Positions 1 through 8,900 of a stretch of 64,000 bases of DNA are shown here, piece after piece. Within the stretch, counting starts at the first letter, position 1. Every line of letters begins with the position of its first letter. Under the pieces are notes generated by a model. The model was not told where the DNA came from and made no database searches. It saw nothing but the letters and a program-made list of their open reading frames with translations. Source of the DNA: an uncultured Candidatus Saccharibacteria bacterium (GTDB lineage: Bacteria; Patescibacteriota; Saccharimonadia; Saccharimonadales; Saccharimonadaceae); contig CALEXY010000007.1 of NCBI GenBank assembly GCA_937924995.1, positions 1 through 64,000 of the forward strand. Reading direction: 5' to 3'. The position numbers and the translations under genes were made by a program.

Positions 1-643
1 TCTATTTCACTCCCCTCCCGGGGTTCTTTTCACCTTTCCATCACTGTACTAGTTCGCTATCGATCAATCAATATATTTAGCCTTGGCAGGTGGTCCTGCC
101 AGATTCAAACAGGGTTTCTCGTGCCCCGTCCTACTTGAAAAAAGATATATAATGTCTAAGACCATTTCGCATACAGGACTCTCACCTTCTTTGGTGTGCC
201 ATTCAAACACTTCCGCTATGATCTAAGTTTTATAACATTATCCACTCATTTAACGATGTTGGTTTTTATACTGAAATATCGGATTTCCAATACCTCAGCA
301 TAAAAATTATCTTATTTCGCAACCCCTTTCATAACTCTGGCCGTTAAACCGTATGGTTATGTTAAGGTTTAGGCTGTTCCAATTTCGCTCGCCACTACTT
401 TCGGAATCATTGTTTATTCTCTTTTCCTCAACCTACTAAGATGATTCAGTTCGGTTGGTTCCCGTCTAATTACCCTATGTGTTCAGATAATTGCAATACG
501 ACATGACTCGTATTAGGTTGCCCCATTCGGAAATTCCTGGATCAAAGCTTGCTCTCAGCTCCCCAAGACTTATCGCAGAGTTCTACGTCCTTCATCGGTA
601 TTGATTGTCAAGGCATCCACTATTAGTGCCCTTATTTACCTTT
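1..643 (-). rRNA. rrl: 23S rRNA, 5' portion (runs off window)
   Basis: Read on the minus strand, the stretch carries recognisable 23S domain I blocks: GTGGATGCC and GATGAAGGACG near the 5' end, TTTCCGAATGGGG, AGTAGTGGCGAGCGAA, and near the window edge AAAAGAACCCCGGGAGGGG, which corresponds to about position 480-500 of E. coli 23S. The 5' end is placed near 643 by alignment from memory, so it may be off by a few bases. About 100 extra bases relative to E. coli lie in the middle, including a hairpin at about 262-306. No 16S lies upstream: the neighbour on the same strand is pepN. The gene seems to be transcribed alone from its own promoter near 873-901. Confidence 0.95.
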
Positions 644-957
644 TTATGCATTGACTTAACTAGTAATCGAAGATTGATTACTAATTCACGTATATACTTC
701 CGAAACCAAGAAGGGATTTCTTCCATATATACAAATGCAAGTCTTTATTTAATTTTCATCGTTGTCCAAATTGTTAATTCAACGTGCGATTTAAATAAAT
801 CCTATATATTAAGAATTCTCGCAGTTTCCCTTTTTCGCAGTGGTCATTTCTGACTTGCTGAACTTAGTATTTATCTTATATCAAATTTTTAATTAATGCA
901 AGTCTTTTTTCGGACTTTTTTGAAGATTTTTGAGTTTTTTTAGTTTTTCCCTAGTTT
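644..957 (-). promoter_or_regulatory. 23S rRNA leader and promoter region
   Basis: This gap between pepN and 23S holds no convincing gene. On the minus strand, TTGCAT (896-901) and TAAGAT (873-878) are 17 bases apart, a good sigma70-type promoter with a start near 866. The leader of roughly 220 bases contains a hairpin at about 660-687 (AGTAATC/GATTACT arms) just before the mature 23S 5' end, which may be a processing element. T-rich sequence just below 958 may end the pepN transcript, but I see no clean terminator hairpin. Confidence 0.6.
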
Positions 958-3444
958 TTAGTGGTTTTCTAAGTATTTTTCGAGTTTTTGATGCAGTTTT
1001 TCAGTATTTTTGGCTAGCAAGGCTAGGCGATTTTCAATTTCATATATACCAATCTTAATAATACGAGACAAAGCAGGGTCATTTTCGAAACGTTTGGAAA
1101 ATTTCTGGAATAAGGCAAAATCGGATTGATTGCGAATAAAACGTGCCATAATCTTCGGGTAGATATCAAGCGATTTGCCATCAACGGCATTTTTAAGGTA
1201 ATCCCAGTTTTGATAAAGCCAATCGAAAGCAGCTTTTCTAGTCGAATGATTAGCTAGTAGATCACGCACATAGCCACTATGGTCCTGCAAGCGGATAATC
1301 TTAGTGTCTGAAAGCATATCTAATAAAGTCTGAAGATGCTCCTCGTGTTTGGCGTCCGTAATAATATCTAGGAGCAGGGATTTAATAGTCGGCGATGAGG
1401 TTTTAATGTAAAGATTTAGATATTCTTTAAAACGAGCCTCTTTGGTGTTTTTAAATTCAGCCTCTAAATACGGTAGCAGCAATTCTGGTGAAATGGCCGC
1501 AAAATTTAGAGCGTCGGTTATATATATATTATATTGTTCAGTTAGACGAAGAATGGTCGGCTGATCATCCGCATAAACCGCCAGGCTCAAGATGGATTCA
1601 CGAAGCTTTTTATCATCATCAGTATCTTCGGTTTTTTCAGAAACACCAAGACGCGCGATTTGGACAGAAATCAGCTCTCTAATATAACTCTTCAAATTAG
1701 CTTCAGCAGGGGTATCAGCCGGACAATAGATTTTAAGCTCACCAAGAATCGACATAATAATAGACCAAATCGCAAAGCTGGTTTCATTGCGGAAGTGCAT
1801 GAGTAGATCTAGGCTGGCCGGTAAATCACCGCGAGGAGTACGCAAAAGAAGGCTCTGGTCAATCAAAAGACGAAGTTGCTGTTCCTGGCTCAATTCAGAA
1901 AAATACGTGAGCTTAATCTGAAGTTCCTCGGAAGTAAGGCCGATAATATAATGCCCGGTCATATCATCAGAGACCTGGACTAACGGCCAAGATTCTTGAT
2001 TACTTCGGCCATCTAGATAGAAGCGTTCCTGTTTTTCTCCTTCAATGATCGGGAAGCCAGGACGTGTAATCCATTGGTTCATAAAATCTGAAACATTAAA
2101 TTTCGCATAAGGTTGCAAGGCGACCCAGAGATCATCACCAGTAGTGTTTTGGTATTGATGTTTTTCAAAATAATCTCGCAAACCCTTCAAGAAATTCTGT
2201 TCCCCCATCAGGCGCATTAACATGAACATCAAGTGTGATCCCTTGGCATAGACAATGGCTGGATCAAAGAGAGTTTCGATCTCGGAAGGATGATTAACCG
2301 CCTGCTTGACGGCCTGAATATCTGGTGAAGTGTCACGAGTCAGCGCATAATAACAGTCAGAAACAAAAAATTCTTGCCAAACTTTCCACTCTGGACGAAT
2401 CGCATCAAGACAATAATATTCCATCATATTGGCGAAGCTTTCATTGAGCCAGAGATCGTCCCACCAAGCCATAGTCACGAGATTGCCAAACCACTGATGC
2501 GATAATTCATGAGTAATCACCGTGGCGATTTGAATTTTATCCGACAAGGTGGCAGTTTCATCCATCAAGAGGCAGGATTCACGGTAGGTTACCAGACCCC
2601 AGTTCTCCATAGCGCCGGCATCAAAATCTGGTACCGCTACCTGATCAAGTTTCGGCAATGGATATGGCACACCAAAAGCTTGGTCATAAAAATCCAGGGC
2701 TTCCCCGGCGATTTGGTTCGGCTCGACGAGAGATTCCTTGGCTTGATTCAATGGGGCGTAGGTAGTAATCGTAACACCGTGCTGATTTTTCATGGTAACA
2801 CTTTGAAAATGACCGAGACAGAGCGCCAAAAGATAGGTCGACATACGTGGCGTAGTTTCGAATTCCACGATCTTACGCGTCACTTCAGTATTAAGATCCA
2901 TAGCGTTTGGATCAGTTTTCGGATTGAGCTCACTATTCACTGAGGTATAAGTCAAAGTGCGCTCGGTCTTAATCGGCATATTACTGAGAATCGTGTCAGT
3001 CGAATCAGTATCGATAACTTTGAGAGAGAACTTAGCCTTGGCGGCGGGTTCATCAACACAGGGGAACATCATACGGGCATAGTGCGATTCAAACTGGGTA
3101 GAAACAATCCGCTCAGTCTTCCCTTCATGCTCGTAAGTCGAAAGATAAAGTCCGGTCATACCATGCGAAAGCTGCAAAGAATAACGGGCTTCAAGAATAA
3201 TTTCGGTATCCACCGCTGGCGACGCAAAACTAATGATTTCTGCCTCAGTCTCTTCCGTAAAAGTGATCGGGCGCTGATTGACGGTAAGCTGATGGATTTT
3301 AAGATTTTTGGCATGGAGCTTGATAGTGGAACTTTTGGCAACACCCTGAATCTTCACTCGACCTTGAACCTGTTCAGAGTCTTTATTGATTCTTAATTCA
3401 ATTTCGTATAATTCTGGTGTAAAGTAATTGGCTAATTGTTCCAC
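958..3444 (-). CDS. pepN: M1 family zinc aminopeptidase (PepN-like)
   Basis: Cytoplasmic metallopeptidase removing N-terminal residues from peptides, likely for amino-acid recycling in an auxotrophic cell. The 828-aa protein has the M1 signature: the exopeptidase motif GAMEN at residues 277-281 and the zinc site HELSH (312-316) followed by the third ligand Glu335 in NESFA, i.e. HExxH-x18-E. The beta-rich N-domain precedes these motifs and an ERAP1-like helical C-domain follows, so the family length is complete. Translation starts at a GTG preceded by AAGGAG six bases upstream. It lies 10 bases downstream of the alaS stop, so the two are probably co-transcribed. No signal peptide is visible. 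Confidence 0.95.
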   Translation of the reverse strand: MEQLANYFTPELYEIELRINKDSEQVQGRVKIQGVAKSSTIKLHAKNLKIHQLTVNQRPITFTEETEAEIISFASPAVDTEIILEARYSLQLSHGMTGLYLSTYEHEGKTERIVSTQFESHYARMMFPCVDEPAAKAKFSLKVIDTDSTDTILSNMPIKTERTLTYTSVNSELNPKTDPNAMDLNTEVTRKIVEFETTPRMSTYLLALCLGHFQSVTMKNQHGVTITTYAPLNQAKESLVEPNQIAGEALDFYDQAFGVPYPLPKLDQVAVPDFDAGAMENWGLVTYRESCLLMDETATLSDKIQIATVITHELSHQWFGNLVTMAWWDDLWLNESFANMMEYYCLDAIRPEWKVWQEFFVSDCYYALTRDTSPDIQAVKQAVNHPSEIETLFDPAIVYAKGSHLMFMLMRLMGEQNFLKGLRDYFEKHQYQNTTGDDLWVALQPYAKFNVSDFMNQWITRPGFPIIEGEKQERFYLDGRSNQESWPLVQVSDDMTGHYIIGLTSEELQIKLTYFSELSQEQQLRLLIDQSLLLRTPRGDLPASLDLLMHFRNETSFAIWSIIMSILGELKIYCPADTPAEANLKSYIRELISVQIARLGVSEKTEDTDDDKKLRESILSLAVYADDQPTILRLTEQYNIYITDALNFAAISPELLLPYLEAEFKNTKEARFKEYLNLYIKTSSPTIKSLLLDIITDAKHEEHLQTLLDMLSDTKIIRLQDHSGYVRDLLANHSTRKAAFDWLYQNWDYLKNAVDGKSLDIYPKIMARFIRNQSDFALFQKFSKRFENDPALSRIIKIGIYEIENRLALLAKNTEKLHQKLEKYLENH

Positions 3445-3454
3445 CCTGTTCTCC

Positions 3455-5329
3455 TTAATCTAAAATTGCTTTAATGCGACGAATGCCGGCGGCTGAGGAT
3501 TCTTCTTTTTTAATCTTGAAATGACCAAGCGTGCCAGTATGTTCAACGTGAGGACCACCACAAAGTTCGCGCGAAACGGGTGCTTCCTCGGCGCCAATGG
3601 TATAGACCTTGACGACGTCACCATATTTTTCCCAGAAGCTACCATGAGCTTTTAAAACGTCACGAGCGTAAGCCTTGTCATATTCAGCAAACGAAACTGG
3701 ATGATCTTCCTCTATCCATTGATTAACCTGGTCTTCGATTTGTTTCTTCTCTTCATCGGTTAATTTACGATCGAGATTAAAATCGAAACGCAGACGCTCA
3801 GAGGTAATATTTGAACCAGCTTGAGCGATATTTTGATCGACGATTTTCTGAAGCGCCGCAAGCAGCAAGTGGGTAGCGGTGTGGTACTTCACCGAGGCTT
3901 CACCGTGATCTTCGAGACCGCCCTTAAACATACCTTTACTGGCGGTTTGAGAGCGCTCGCGCTGTTCATCGAGGCTAGCCTGGAATTCAGCTTGCCAGTT
4001 TTCACTGAGATTAATTTGATTTTGCTTAGCTTCTTCGAGAGATAATTCGAGCGGGAAGCCATAGGTATCCTGCAACATAAAGAGTTCTTTACCGGTGAGG
4101 CCCTGATCTTTAAGCTTTTGCAGTTCCTTAAGACCACGATGAATGCTGCGACGGAAGGCCTGCTCTTCGCGAATTAAGATATTCAAGGCATCAGCGCGAT
4201 TAGTAAGAATTTCGCTTGAAAGATCTTGGTAATTTTCAGCAATAATTGGTACGATTTGAGCCAAAAAGTCTTGATCAATACCGAGGTTAGTAGCTTTCAT
4301 CACTGCACGACGAATCAAACGGCGAAGGGCGTAGCCTTGTTGTTTATTGCTTGGCACCAGACCTTGAGCGGAAAGCAGGTAGGCACCACGAAGATGATCG
4401 GCAATCACGCGCATCTCTTCGGTGTGGTCAGTGTAATTTAAACCAGAAATAGCTTCGAGCTTGGTAATAATTGGTTTTAAGAGTGAAGTTTCGAAAACAT
4501 CGAAAGAATCCATAGCCGCCGCGGCGATACGCTCCAGACCAGCACCAAAATCGATATTTTTCTTGGTTAATTCAGAGAAGGTACTGTCTTGATTGCGCTT
4601 ATATTGCATGAAAACTTGGTTACCAATTTCCATGAAGCGCGCACCGTCCGAGGCAGGATGAGATTTGCCGTATTTCGCGACATCTTGCTTGTCTTCGCCA
4701 AAATCATAGAAAACTTCGGAGTCTGGACCACACGGATCACCAATCGGGGTAGTTTCGACACCACCGCCACGACTCCACCAGTTTTCATGGTCATCGTAGA
4801 AGAAAATATGCTCATTTTCCTTAATGCCGCGCTTGGCGCCGTCTTCACTGGAGCCAATTTCAGCAATTTCTGCTTGTACACCCGCTTCGGCAAAAACGCG
4901 CTGCCAGATTTCAGCTGATTCAGTATCTTTTGGGATGCCGTATTTTTCGTTACCAATAAAGCAAGTGACGTAAATTTTATGTGGGTCGAGTCCGACGATT
5001 TCGGTGAGGAACTTAAAGAAGGCTGGAATTTGCTCTTGTTTGAAATAATCACCGAGGGACCAGTTACCGAGCATTTCGAAAACCGTAGTATGGCGTGGAT
5101 CGCCAACATCTTCAATATCTTGCAAGCGCAAACATGGTTGTGAATCCGCCAGACGCTGACCGGCAGGATGAGGCTCACCGAGAAGATATGGCAAAAGCGG
5201 CTGCATACCAGAACCGGTGAAGAGGGTGGTTGGATCATTTTCCAAAACCAAACGCGCTGGAGCGATTACCTGGTGCCCACGACTAGTTTGATATTCAAGA
5301 AATTTTTGACGGATTTCACTTGCATTCAT
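3455..5329 (-). CDS. alaS: Alanyl-tRNA synthetase lacking the C-Ala domain
   Basis: Charges tRNA-Ala with alanine. The N-terminal class II catalytic core is intact (FLEYQTSRGH, FTGSGMQPL, the GNWSLGDYFK region). The editing domain is present with HTATH and a C-terminal CGGPH zinc-ligand motif. At about 624 aa it is far shorter than the roughly 875 aa of E. coli: the protein stops just after the editing domain, so the C-terminal oligomerisation/tRNA-elbow (C-Ala, DHHA1) domain is absent. I place the start at ATG 5327-5329 rather than the in-frame ATG 14 codons upstream, because an extended -10 (TGGTATAAT, 5337-5345) sits only 7 bases before it and the upstream segment would overlap the promoter. 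First gene of an alaS-pepN operon. Confidence 0.95.
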   Translation of the reverse strand: MNASEIRQKFLEYQTSRGHQVIAPARLVLENDPTTLFTGSGMQPLLPYLLGEPHPAGQRLADSQPCLRLQDIEDVGDPRHTTVFEMLGNWSLGDYFKQEQIPAFFKFLTEIVGLDPHKIYVTCFIGNEKYGIPKDTESAEIWQRVFAEAGVQAEIAEIGSSEDGAKRGIKENEHIFFYDDHENWWSRGGGVETTPIGDPCGPDSEVFYDFGEDKQDVAKYGKSHPASDGARFMEIGNQVFMQYKRNQDSTFSELTKKNIDFGAGLERIAAAAMDSFDVFETSLLKPIITKLEAISGLNYTDHTEEMRVIADHLRGAYLLSAQGLVPSNKQQGYALRRLIRRAVMKATNLGIDQDFLAQIVPIIAENYQDLSSEILTNRADALNILIREEQAFRRSIHRGLKELQKLKDQGLTGKELFMLQDTYGFPLELSLEEAKQNQINLSENWQAEFQASLDEQRERSQTASKGMFKGGLEDHGEASVKYHTATHLLLAALQKIVDQNIAQAGSNITSERLRFDFNLDRKLTDEEKKQIEDQVNQWIEEDHPVSFAEYDKAYARDVLKAHGSFWEKYGDVVKVYTIGAEEAPVSRELCGGPHVEHTGTLGHFKIKKEESSAAGIRRIKAILD

Positions 5330-5336
5330 AGAGATA

Positions 5337-5345
5337 ATTATACCA
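5337..5345 (-). promoter_or_regulatory. Extended -10 for a leaderless alaS transcript
   Basis: On the minus strand TGG-TATAAT is followed by 7 bases and then the alaS ATG, so transcription should begin at or next to the start codon. No good -35 and no Shine-Dalgarno sequence are seen. The same geometry recurs at many genes in the window. Confidence 0.65.
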
Positions 5346-5374
5346 TAATCTGTGAGGTTCGAGTTTTGCACAAC

Positions 5375-5402
5375 TTTACAAAATGCTTATGCTATATATA
5401 AT
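5375..5402 (+). promoter_or_regulatory. Promoter of the small membrane protein gene
   Basis: TTTACA (5375-5380) and TATAAT (5397-5402) are separated by 16 bases, about 30 bases upstream of the ATG at 5433. The promoter is divergent from alaS. Confidence 0.65.
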
Positions 5403-5432
5403 GGGTAGAGATTAAATAAAAGGACGCCACAA

Positions 5433-5738
5433 ATGAAAAAATTAATTACCCTGTTCCTAATCGGGATTGCGGGTATCATCCTCTTTATGGTCGTGAAAAA
5501 TCTGGCTAATGGCGATGGCCTGCTAACTGTTACCTGCCGTTCAGCCAAAAATACGCTCACGATTAAACTCGACCCAAGAGCAGAGAATTTCATCTCAGCC
5601 ACTACAGATGATGGCGAGGATTTCGACCTAGGTAATCTAGATGAAAAAATTCAAAAAGATGGCCTAAAGAAAGCCGTCGACGATCTGAAGAATAAGCTAG
5701 AACTAACCAAAGGTTACGCCTGTTTCGATAAGAAATAA
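5433..5738 (+). CDS. Small single-pass membrane/exported protein, unknown
   Basis: A 101-aa protein I do not recognise. Residues 3-23 form one hydrophobic segment after a KK start (signal anchor or uncleaved signal peptide). The remaining roughly 75 residues are hydrophilic with two cysteines (about 35 and 97) that could pair outside the membrane, and a lysine-rich helix near the end. An AAAAGGA ribosome-binding site, an upstream -35/-10 pair and a downstream terminator make it a well-delimited single-gene unit, divergent from alaS and convergent with mnmA. Confidence 0.7.
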   Translation: MKKLITLFLIGIAGIILFMVVKNLANGDGLLTVTCRSAKNTLTIKLDPRAENFISATTDDGEDFDLGNLDEKIQKDGLKKAVDDLKNKLELTKGYACFDKK

Positions 5739-5768
5739 AAAAATAGCCGCGAAAAGCGGTTATTTTTT
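5739..5768. terminator. Bidirectional terminator
   Basis: Hairpin AGCCGC-GAAA-GCGGTT flanked by an A-run and a T-run, so it can end both the small membrane protein transcript (+) and the mnmA operon (-). Confidence 0.85.
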
Positions 5769-5773
5769 AAGAA

Positions 5774-6886
5774 TTATTCGGCAATGATGCCACCACCGAT
5801 ACAAACGTCGCCGGCATAGAAGACTACAGATTGACCGGCTGCCGGGTGTTTGATTTCCTCACTTAGTGTCACTTCGTTGGTATCTAAATTAAAACTACAA
5901 GCGATAAGTGGCGCACGATGACGTACGCGACAGGTGAGTTCAGAAAGATTTGGCTGAATATTGCCAGATTCCTGATGAATTTGGCGAATCATCACGTCTT
6001 TTAATTTTAAAGTCTTAGTCCAGAGATTTAAGTGATTGAGGTTTTTCGAAACATATACCAGATTTTTAGACATGTCTTTACCTACCACATAGTATGGCAG
6101 GCCGCCGCCCAGATTCAAACCGTGGCGCTGACCGATCGTATAAAACACTGCACCCTCATGCGTGCCAAGCACCTGGTTCGTGTCGCGATCGATAATTTGG
6201 CCAGGGACCACTTCGATGTATTCTTGGAGAAAATCTTTAATCCCGACTTCACCCACGAAACAAACACCCATAGATTCTTTCTTGTAAGCATTATCGAGAC
6301 CAAACTCAGCAGCCAACTGCTTCACCTCTGGTTTCAACATTTTGCCGAGTGGAAAAAGTGTACGCGAAATCGCCTCATCAGAAATACGATAGAGGAAGTA
6401 AGTTTGATCCTTATTGGTGTCGGTCGCGAGTTTCAAGTTTCCATCTTCGGAGACAGCATAATGGCCAGTGGCAATAAAGTCCGCGCCCTGACTCATGGCG
6501 ATATCGTAAAAAAGTTTGAACTTGATTTCTTGATTACACATTACATCGGGATTCGGGGTATTTCCCTTCTTGAACTCCTCGATCATATAATCGACCACCT
6601 TGGCGTGATACTCAGTTTCAAAATCAAAAATGCGAAAATCGATATCTAGCTTGGTAGCCACGCGCTTGGCATCAGCCAAATCTTCCGCCCAAGGACATTT
6701 CATACCTGGAAGATCCTTCGACCAGTTTTTCATGTAGACCCCGACCACATGGTAGCCGGCATTTTTGAGTAAAACCGCGGTGACGGAAGAATCGACGCCG
6801 CCAGACATGCCGACGAAGACGGTTTTCGGCCTAGCTGCATGATTATTCATGAGTGGCTCCTTGATCTTGGCCGCAGGGTTATTCAT
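5774..6886 (-). CDS. mnmA: tRNA-specific 2-thiouridylase MnmA
   Basis: Inserts sulfur at the wobble U34 of tRNAs for Lys, Glu and Gln, using sulfur from the cysteine desulfurase encoded just upstream. The PP-loop ATP motif SGGVDSS is near residue 30; the two catalytic cysteines lie in NPDVMCNQEIKF and MGVCFVG. Length (370 aa) is normal. Two in-frame starts exist, at 6886 and 6850, each with its own Shine-Dalgarno (AAGGGG, AAGGAG), created by a 36-bp tandem duplication. The first overlaps the desulfurase stop (ATGAATAA), favouring translational coupling. The shorter form still covers the whole domain. Confidence 0.95.
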   Translation of the reverse strand: MNNPAAKIKEPLMNNHAARPKTVFVGMSGGVDSSVTAVLLKNAGYHVVGVYMKNWSKDLPGMKCPWAEDLADAKRVATKLDIDFRIFDFETEYHAKVVDYMIEEFKKGNTPNPDVMCNQEIKFKLFYDIAMSQGADFIATGHYAVSEDGNLKLATDTNKDQTYFLYRISDEAISRTLFPLGKMLKPEVKQLAAEFGLDNAYKKESMGVCFVGEVGIKDFLQEYIEVVPGQIIDRDTNQVLGTHEGAVFYTIGQRHGLNLGGGLPYYVVGKDMSKNLVYVSKNLNHLNLWTKTLKLKDVMIRQIHQESGNIQPNLSELTCRVRHRAPLIACSFNLDTNEVTLSEEIKHPAAGQSVVFYAGDVCIGGGIIAE

Positions 6887-6912
6887 GGGCGACCCCTTGA
6901 TCTTGGCTGAAT
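6841..6912. repeat. 36-bp tandem duplication containing RBS and start codon
   Basis: Two adjacent 36-base units, each reading on the minus strand CCAAGATCAAGG followed by a start ATGAATAA and a CTGCGG/ATGCAG end. The duplication gives mnmA two complete ribosome-binding-site/start-codon cassettes in the same frame. Unit edges are approximate. Confidence 0.75.
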
Positions 6913-8138
6913 GTGGTAGGATTATCTTGGCCTAGTTCAATATCGTGCGATTCTTTTATGGCCACCTCATCTGACACCAGTCCGATGCGCTTAGCTTCCT
7001 GATTAACTACTTCGGCGATCACCGTTGCGGCTTCGCGAATCTGTTCTTCAGTATTGAGTTCGCCGAAAGTGACGCGGAGGGAGCCGGTAATTTCCGAATC
7101 GGTGAGACCAATGGCGGAAAGTACATGGGATTTTTGCCCCTTAGAGGCGGCACAGGCGGCGCCGGTAGAAAGCAAAATACCGCGATCTTCCAGCTTAAAA
7201 ATCAGGCGCTCAGCATCGAGACCATTGAAACAAATAGGGCAGAAGTTAGCTAATTGATGTTTTTTGTTACCTAAAAATTTTGGGGTAACAAGGGATTTTT
7301 CGGTCAAAATCTGGCGGAATAATTGATTATATTTTTCATATTTTTTACGACTGGCGGAAATATGAGCTTTCGCACGCACGGAAGCTTCCGCGAAGCCCAT
7401 GAGGAGAGGCACATTTTCCGTACCGGAACGCAGACCCATTTCCTGGCCACCACCATAAGAGATTGGACTGAGTTTAACCCCGCGAGAAATATAGAGTGCG
7501 CCAATTCCCTTCGGGCCATAAACTTTGGCGGAATTGAGCGTCAAAAGGTCGACCCCGAGACGCGCCACTGAGAGATCGAGGAGGCTGGCAGCCTGCGAAG
7601 CATCAGAATGGAGATAAAGTGGGGTAAGATTGCCAGCAGTGAGGCGCTTTTCACGCGTGTGTCGTATAATTTCGGCAATTTCACTGAGCGGCTGGATGGT
7701 GCCAAGTTCGTTATTGGCGATGGCGACGGAAATTAGGACAGTTTTTTCGGTGATTTTGGCGGCCAAATCTTTCAGATCGATTAGACCAGTCTGATCGACG
7801 GCAATTTCCCCGACGGTTTTCGCATAATGTCTGGCGGATTCACGCACCGATGCATGCTCGGTGGCTAAAATCAGAGCTTCGGCGTCTGGGTAATTTTCCA
7901 AGACTGTAAACGCGAGATTGATGGATTCAGTAGCGCCAGCGGTGATGACTAAATCTGGTGATTTTGCACCAATAGTCTGAGCCAGAGCGGATTTTTTCGC
8001 TTCATATTCACCACGCAGGTGCTTGGCTGGGAGGTATGGCGCAGAGGGATTATAAAAATTTTCACTAAAATATGGCAACATCGCCTCAAGTACCTTGGGA
8101 TGGACTGGGGTGGCAGCGGCAAAATCTAAATAAATCAT
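6879..8138 (-). CDS. Cysteine desulfurase (NifS/IscS family)
   Basis: PLP enzyme moving sulfur from cysteine to acceptors; next to mnmA the likely recipient is tRNA thiolation. Family motifs in order: YLDFAAATP at the N-terminus, TEHASV (PLP-stacking His), NNELGTIQP, HSDASQ, the Schiff-base lysine in NSAKVYGPKG, and the catalytic cysteine in GAACAAS. The residue before the lysine is Ala where the family usually has His (SAHK), a small oddity. Length is 419 aa with a hydrophilic tail past the usual end. Its start overlaps the tatD stop by 4 bases (ATGA) and its end overlaps the mnmA start. Confidence 0.92.
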   Translation of the reverse strand: MIYLDFAAATPVHPKVLEAMLPYFSENFYNPSAPYLPAKHLRGEYEAKKSALAQTIGAKSPDLVITAGATESINLAFTVLENYPDAEALILATEHASVRESARHYAKTVGEIAVDQTGLIDLKDLAAKITEKTVLISVAIANNELGTIQPLSEIAEIIRHTREKRLTAGNLTPLYLHSDASQAASLLDLSVARLGVDLLTLNSAKVYGPKGIGALYISRGVKLSPISYGGGQEMGLRSGTENVPLLMGFAEASVRAKAHISASRKKYEKYNQLFRQILTEKSLVTPKFLGNKKHQLANFCPICFNGLDAERLIFKLEDRGILLSTGAACAASKGQKSHVLSAIGLTDSEITGSLRVTFGELNTEEQIREAATVIAEVVNQEAKRIGLVSDEVAIKESHDIELGQDNPTTFSQDQGVAHE

Positions 8139-8899
8139 TTTCTAGCTCCTAAATTAAAGAGAGTTTCAGAATTTTCTGTGGTAATTTTCGCAACTTCCTC
8201 AAAATCCAGCCCAAGTTTTTCGGCTAGCCATTTAGCCACATAATAAACATTGGCCGGCTGATTCGTCTGACCGCGCAGTGGCACGGGAGCGAGAAATGGC
8301 GCATCAGTTTCGAGGAGAATTCGCTCGATTGGCGGCATCGGCAAAGTAGAATAAGTAGCAAGACCATTTACGCCGATATAAAAATCACGTTCGAGAGATT
8401 TTTTAAGATTTTTCTTATTATCAGAGAAAGAATGCACGACACCACGAATTTTGGCGGTAGAAAAATTATCTAAAATCGCGAAAAAATCATCGAAGGCTTC
8501 GCGAACGTGGAAAATTAGCGGTAAATCCTCTCGGATCGCGAGATCTAACATTTCTTCGAGCAATCTAGCCTGATCTAATTTATCGTTTTCACCGTAATGA
8601 TAATCTAAGCCCACTTCCCCAATTGCCACAGGACGATTATTATGTTCAAATTGAACATCTTTTCTGGGCTTGTCAAATTCATTAGGGTGAATACCATAGC
8701 TCCAGAAAAGTTTGGTAGGGTTCTTAGCGGCAAATTCGGCGGCCTTGAAAGAATCCTCATGGTCGGTACCGATGCAAATCAGCTTTTCAACCTGTTTTTC
8801 GGCGCAGGCCGCTAAAGCCATAGTTTGTGCTTCCGGCGTATAAAAATCCAGATCATGGAGATGACAATGTGAATCGATAAGATACGCCGGTTGGGACAT
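8135..8899 (-). CDS. tatD: TatD family metal-dependent hydrolase
   Basis: Predicted TIM-barrel metal-dependent DNase/hydrolase. The start at 8899 gives MSQPAYLIDSHCHLHD with the HxH metal motif at residues 11-13. Downstream are GEVGLDYHY (metal Glu), FHVRE (His), VVHSFS (His) and LLETDAPFL (Asp), so the metal site looks complete in 254 aa. A longer frame continues upstream inside typA, but the 8899 start follows the typA stop by one base with an AGGAGC ribosome-binding site, so I prefer it. The stop overlaps the next start as ATGA, marking translational coupling. Confidence 0.93.
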   Translation of the reverse strand: MSQPAYLIDSHCHLHDLDFYTPEAQTMALAACAEKQVEKLICIGTDHEDSFKAAEFAAKNPTKLFWSYGIHPNEFDKPRKDVQFEHNNRPVAIGEVGLDYHYGENDKLDQARLLEEMLDLAIREDLPLIFHVREAFDDFFAILDNFSTAKIRGVVHSFSDNKKNLKKSLERDFYIGVNGLATYSTLPMPPIERILLETDAPFLAPVPLRGQTNQPANVYYVAKWLAEKLGLDFEEVAKITTENSETLFNLGARK

Positions 8900-8900
8900 T

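Noticed and set aside
605..853. 82-aa plus-strand ORF over the 23S leader
   Set aside because: Overlaps rRNA and its promoter region, no ribosome-binding site, random composition.
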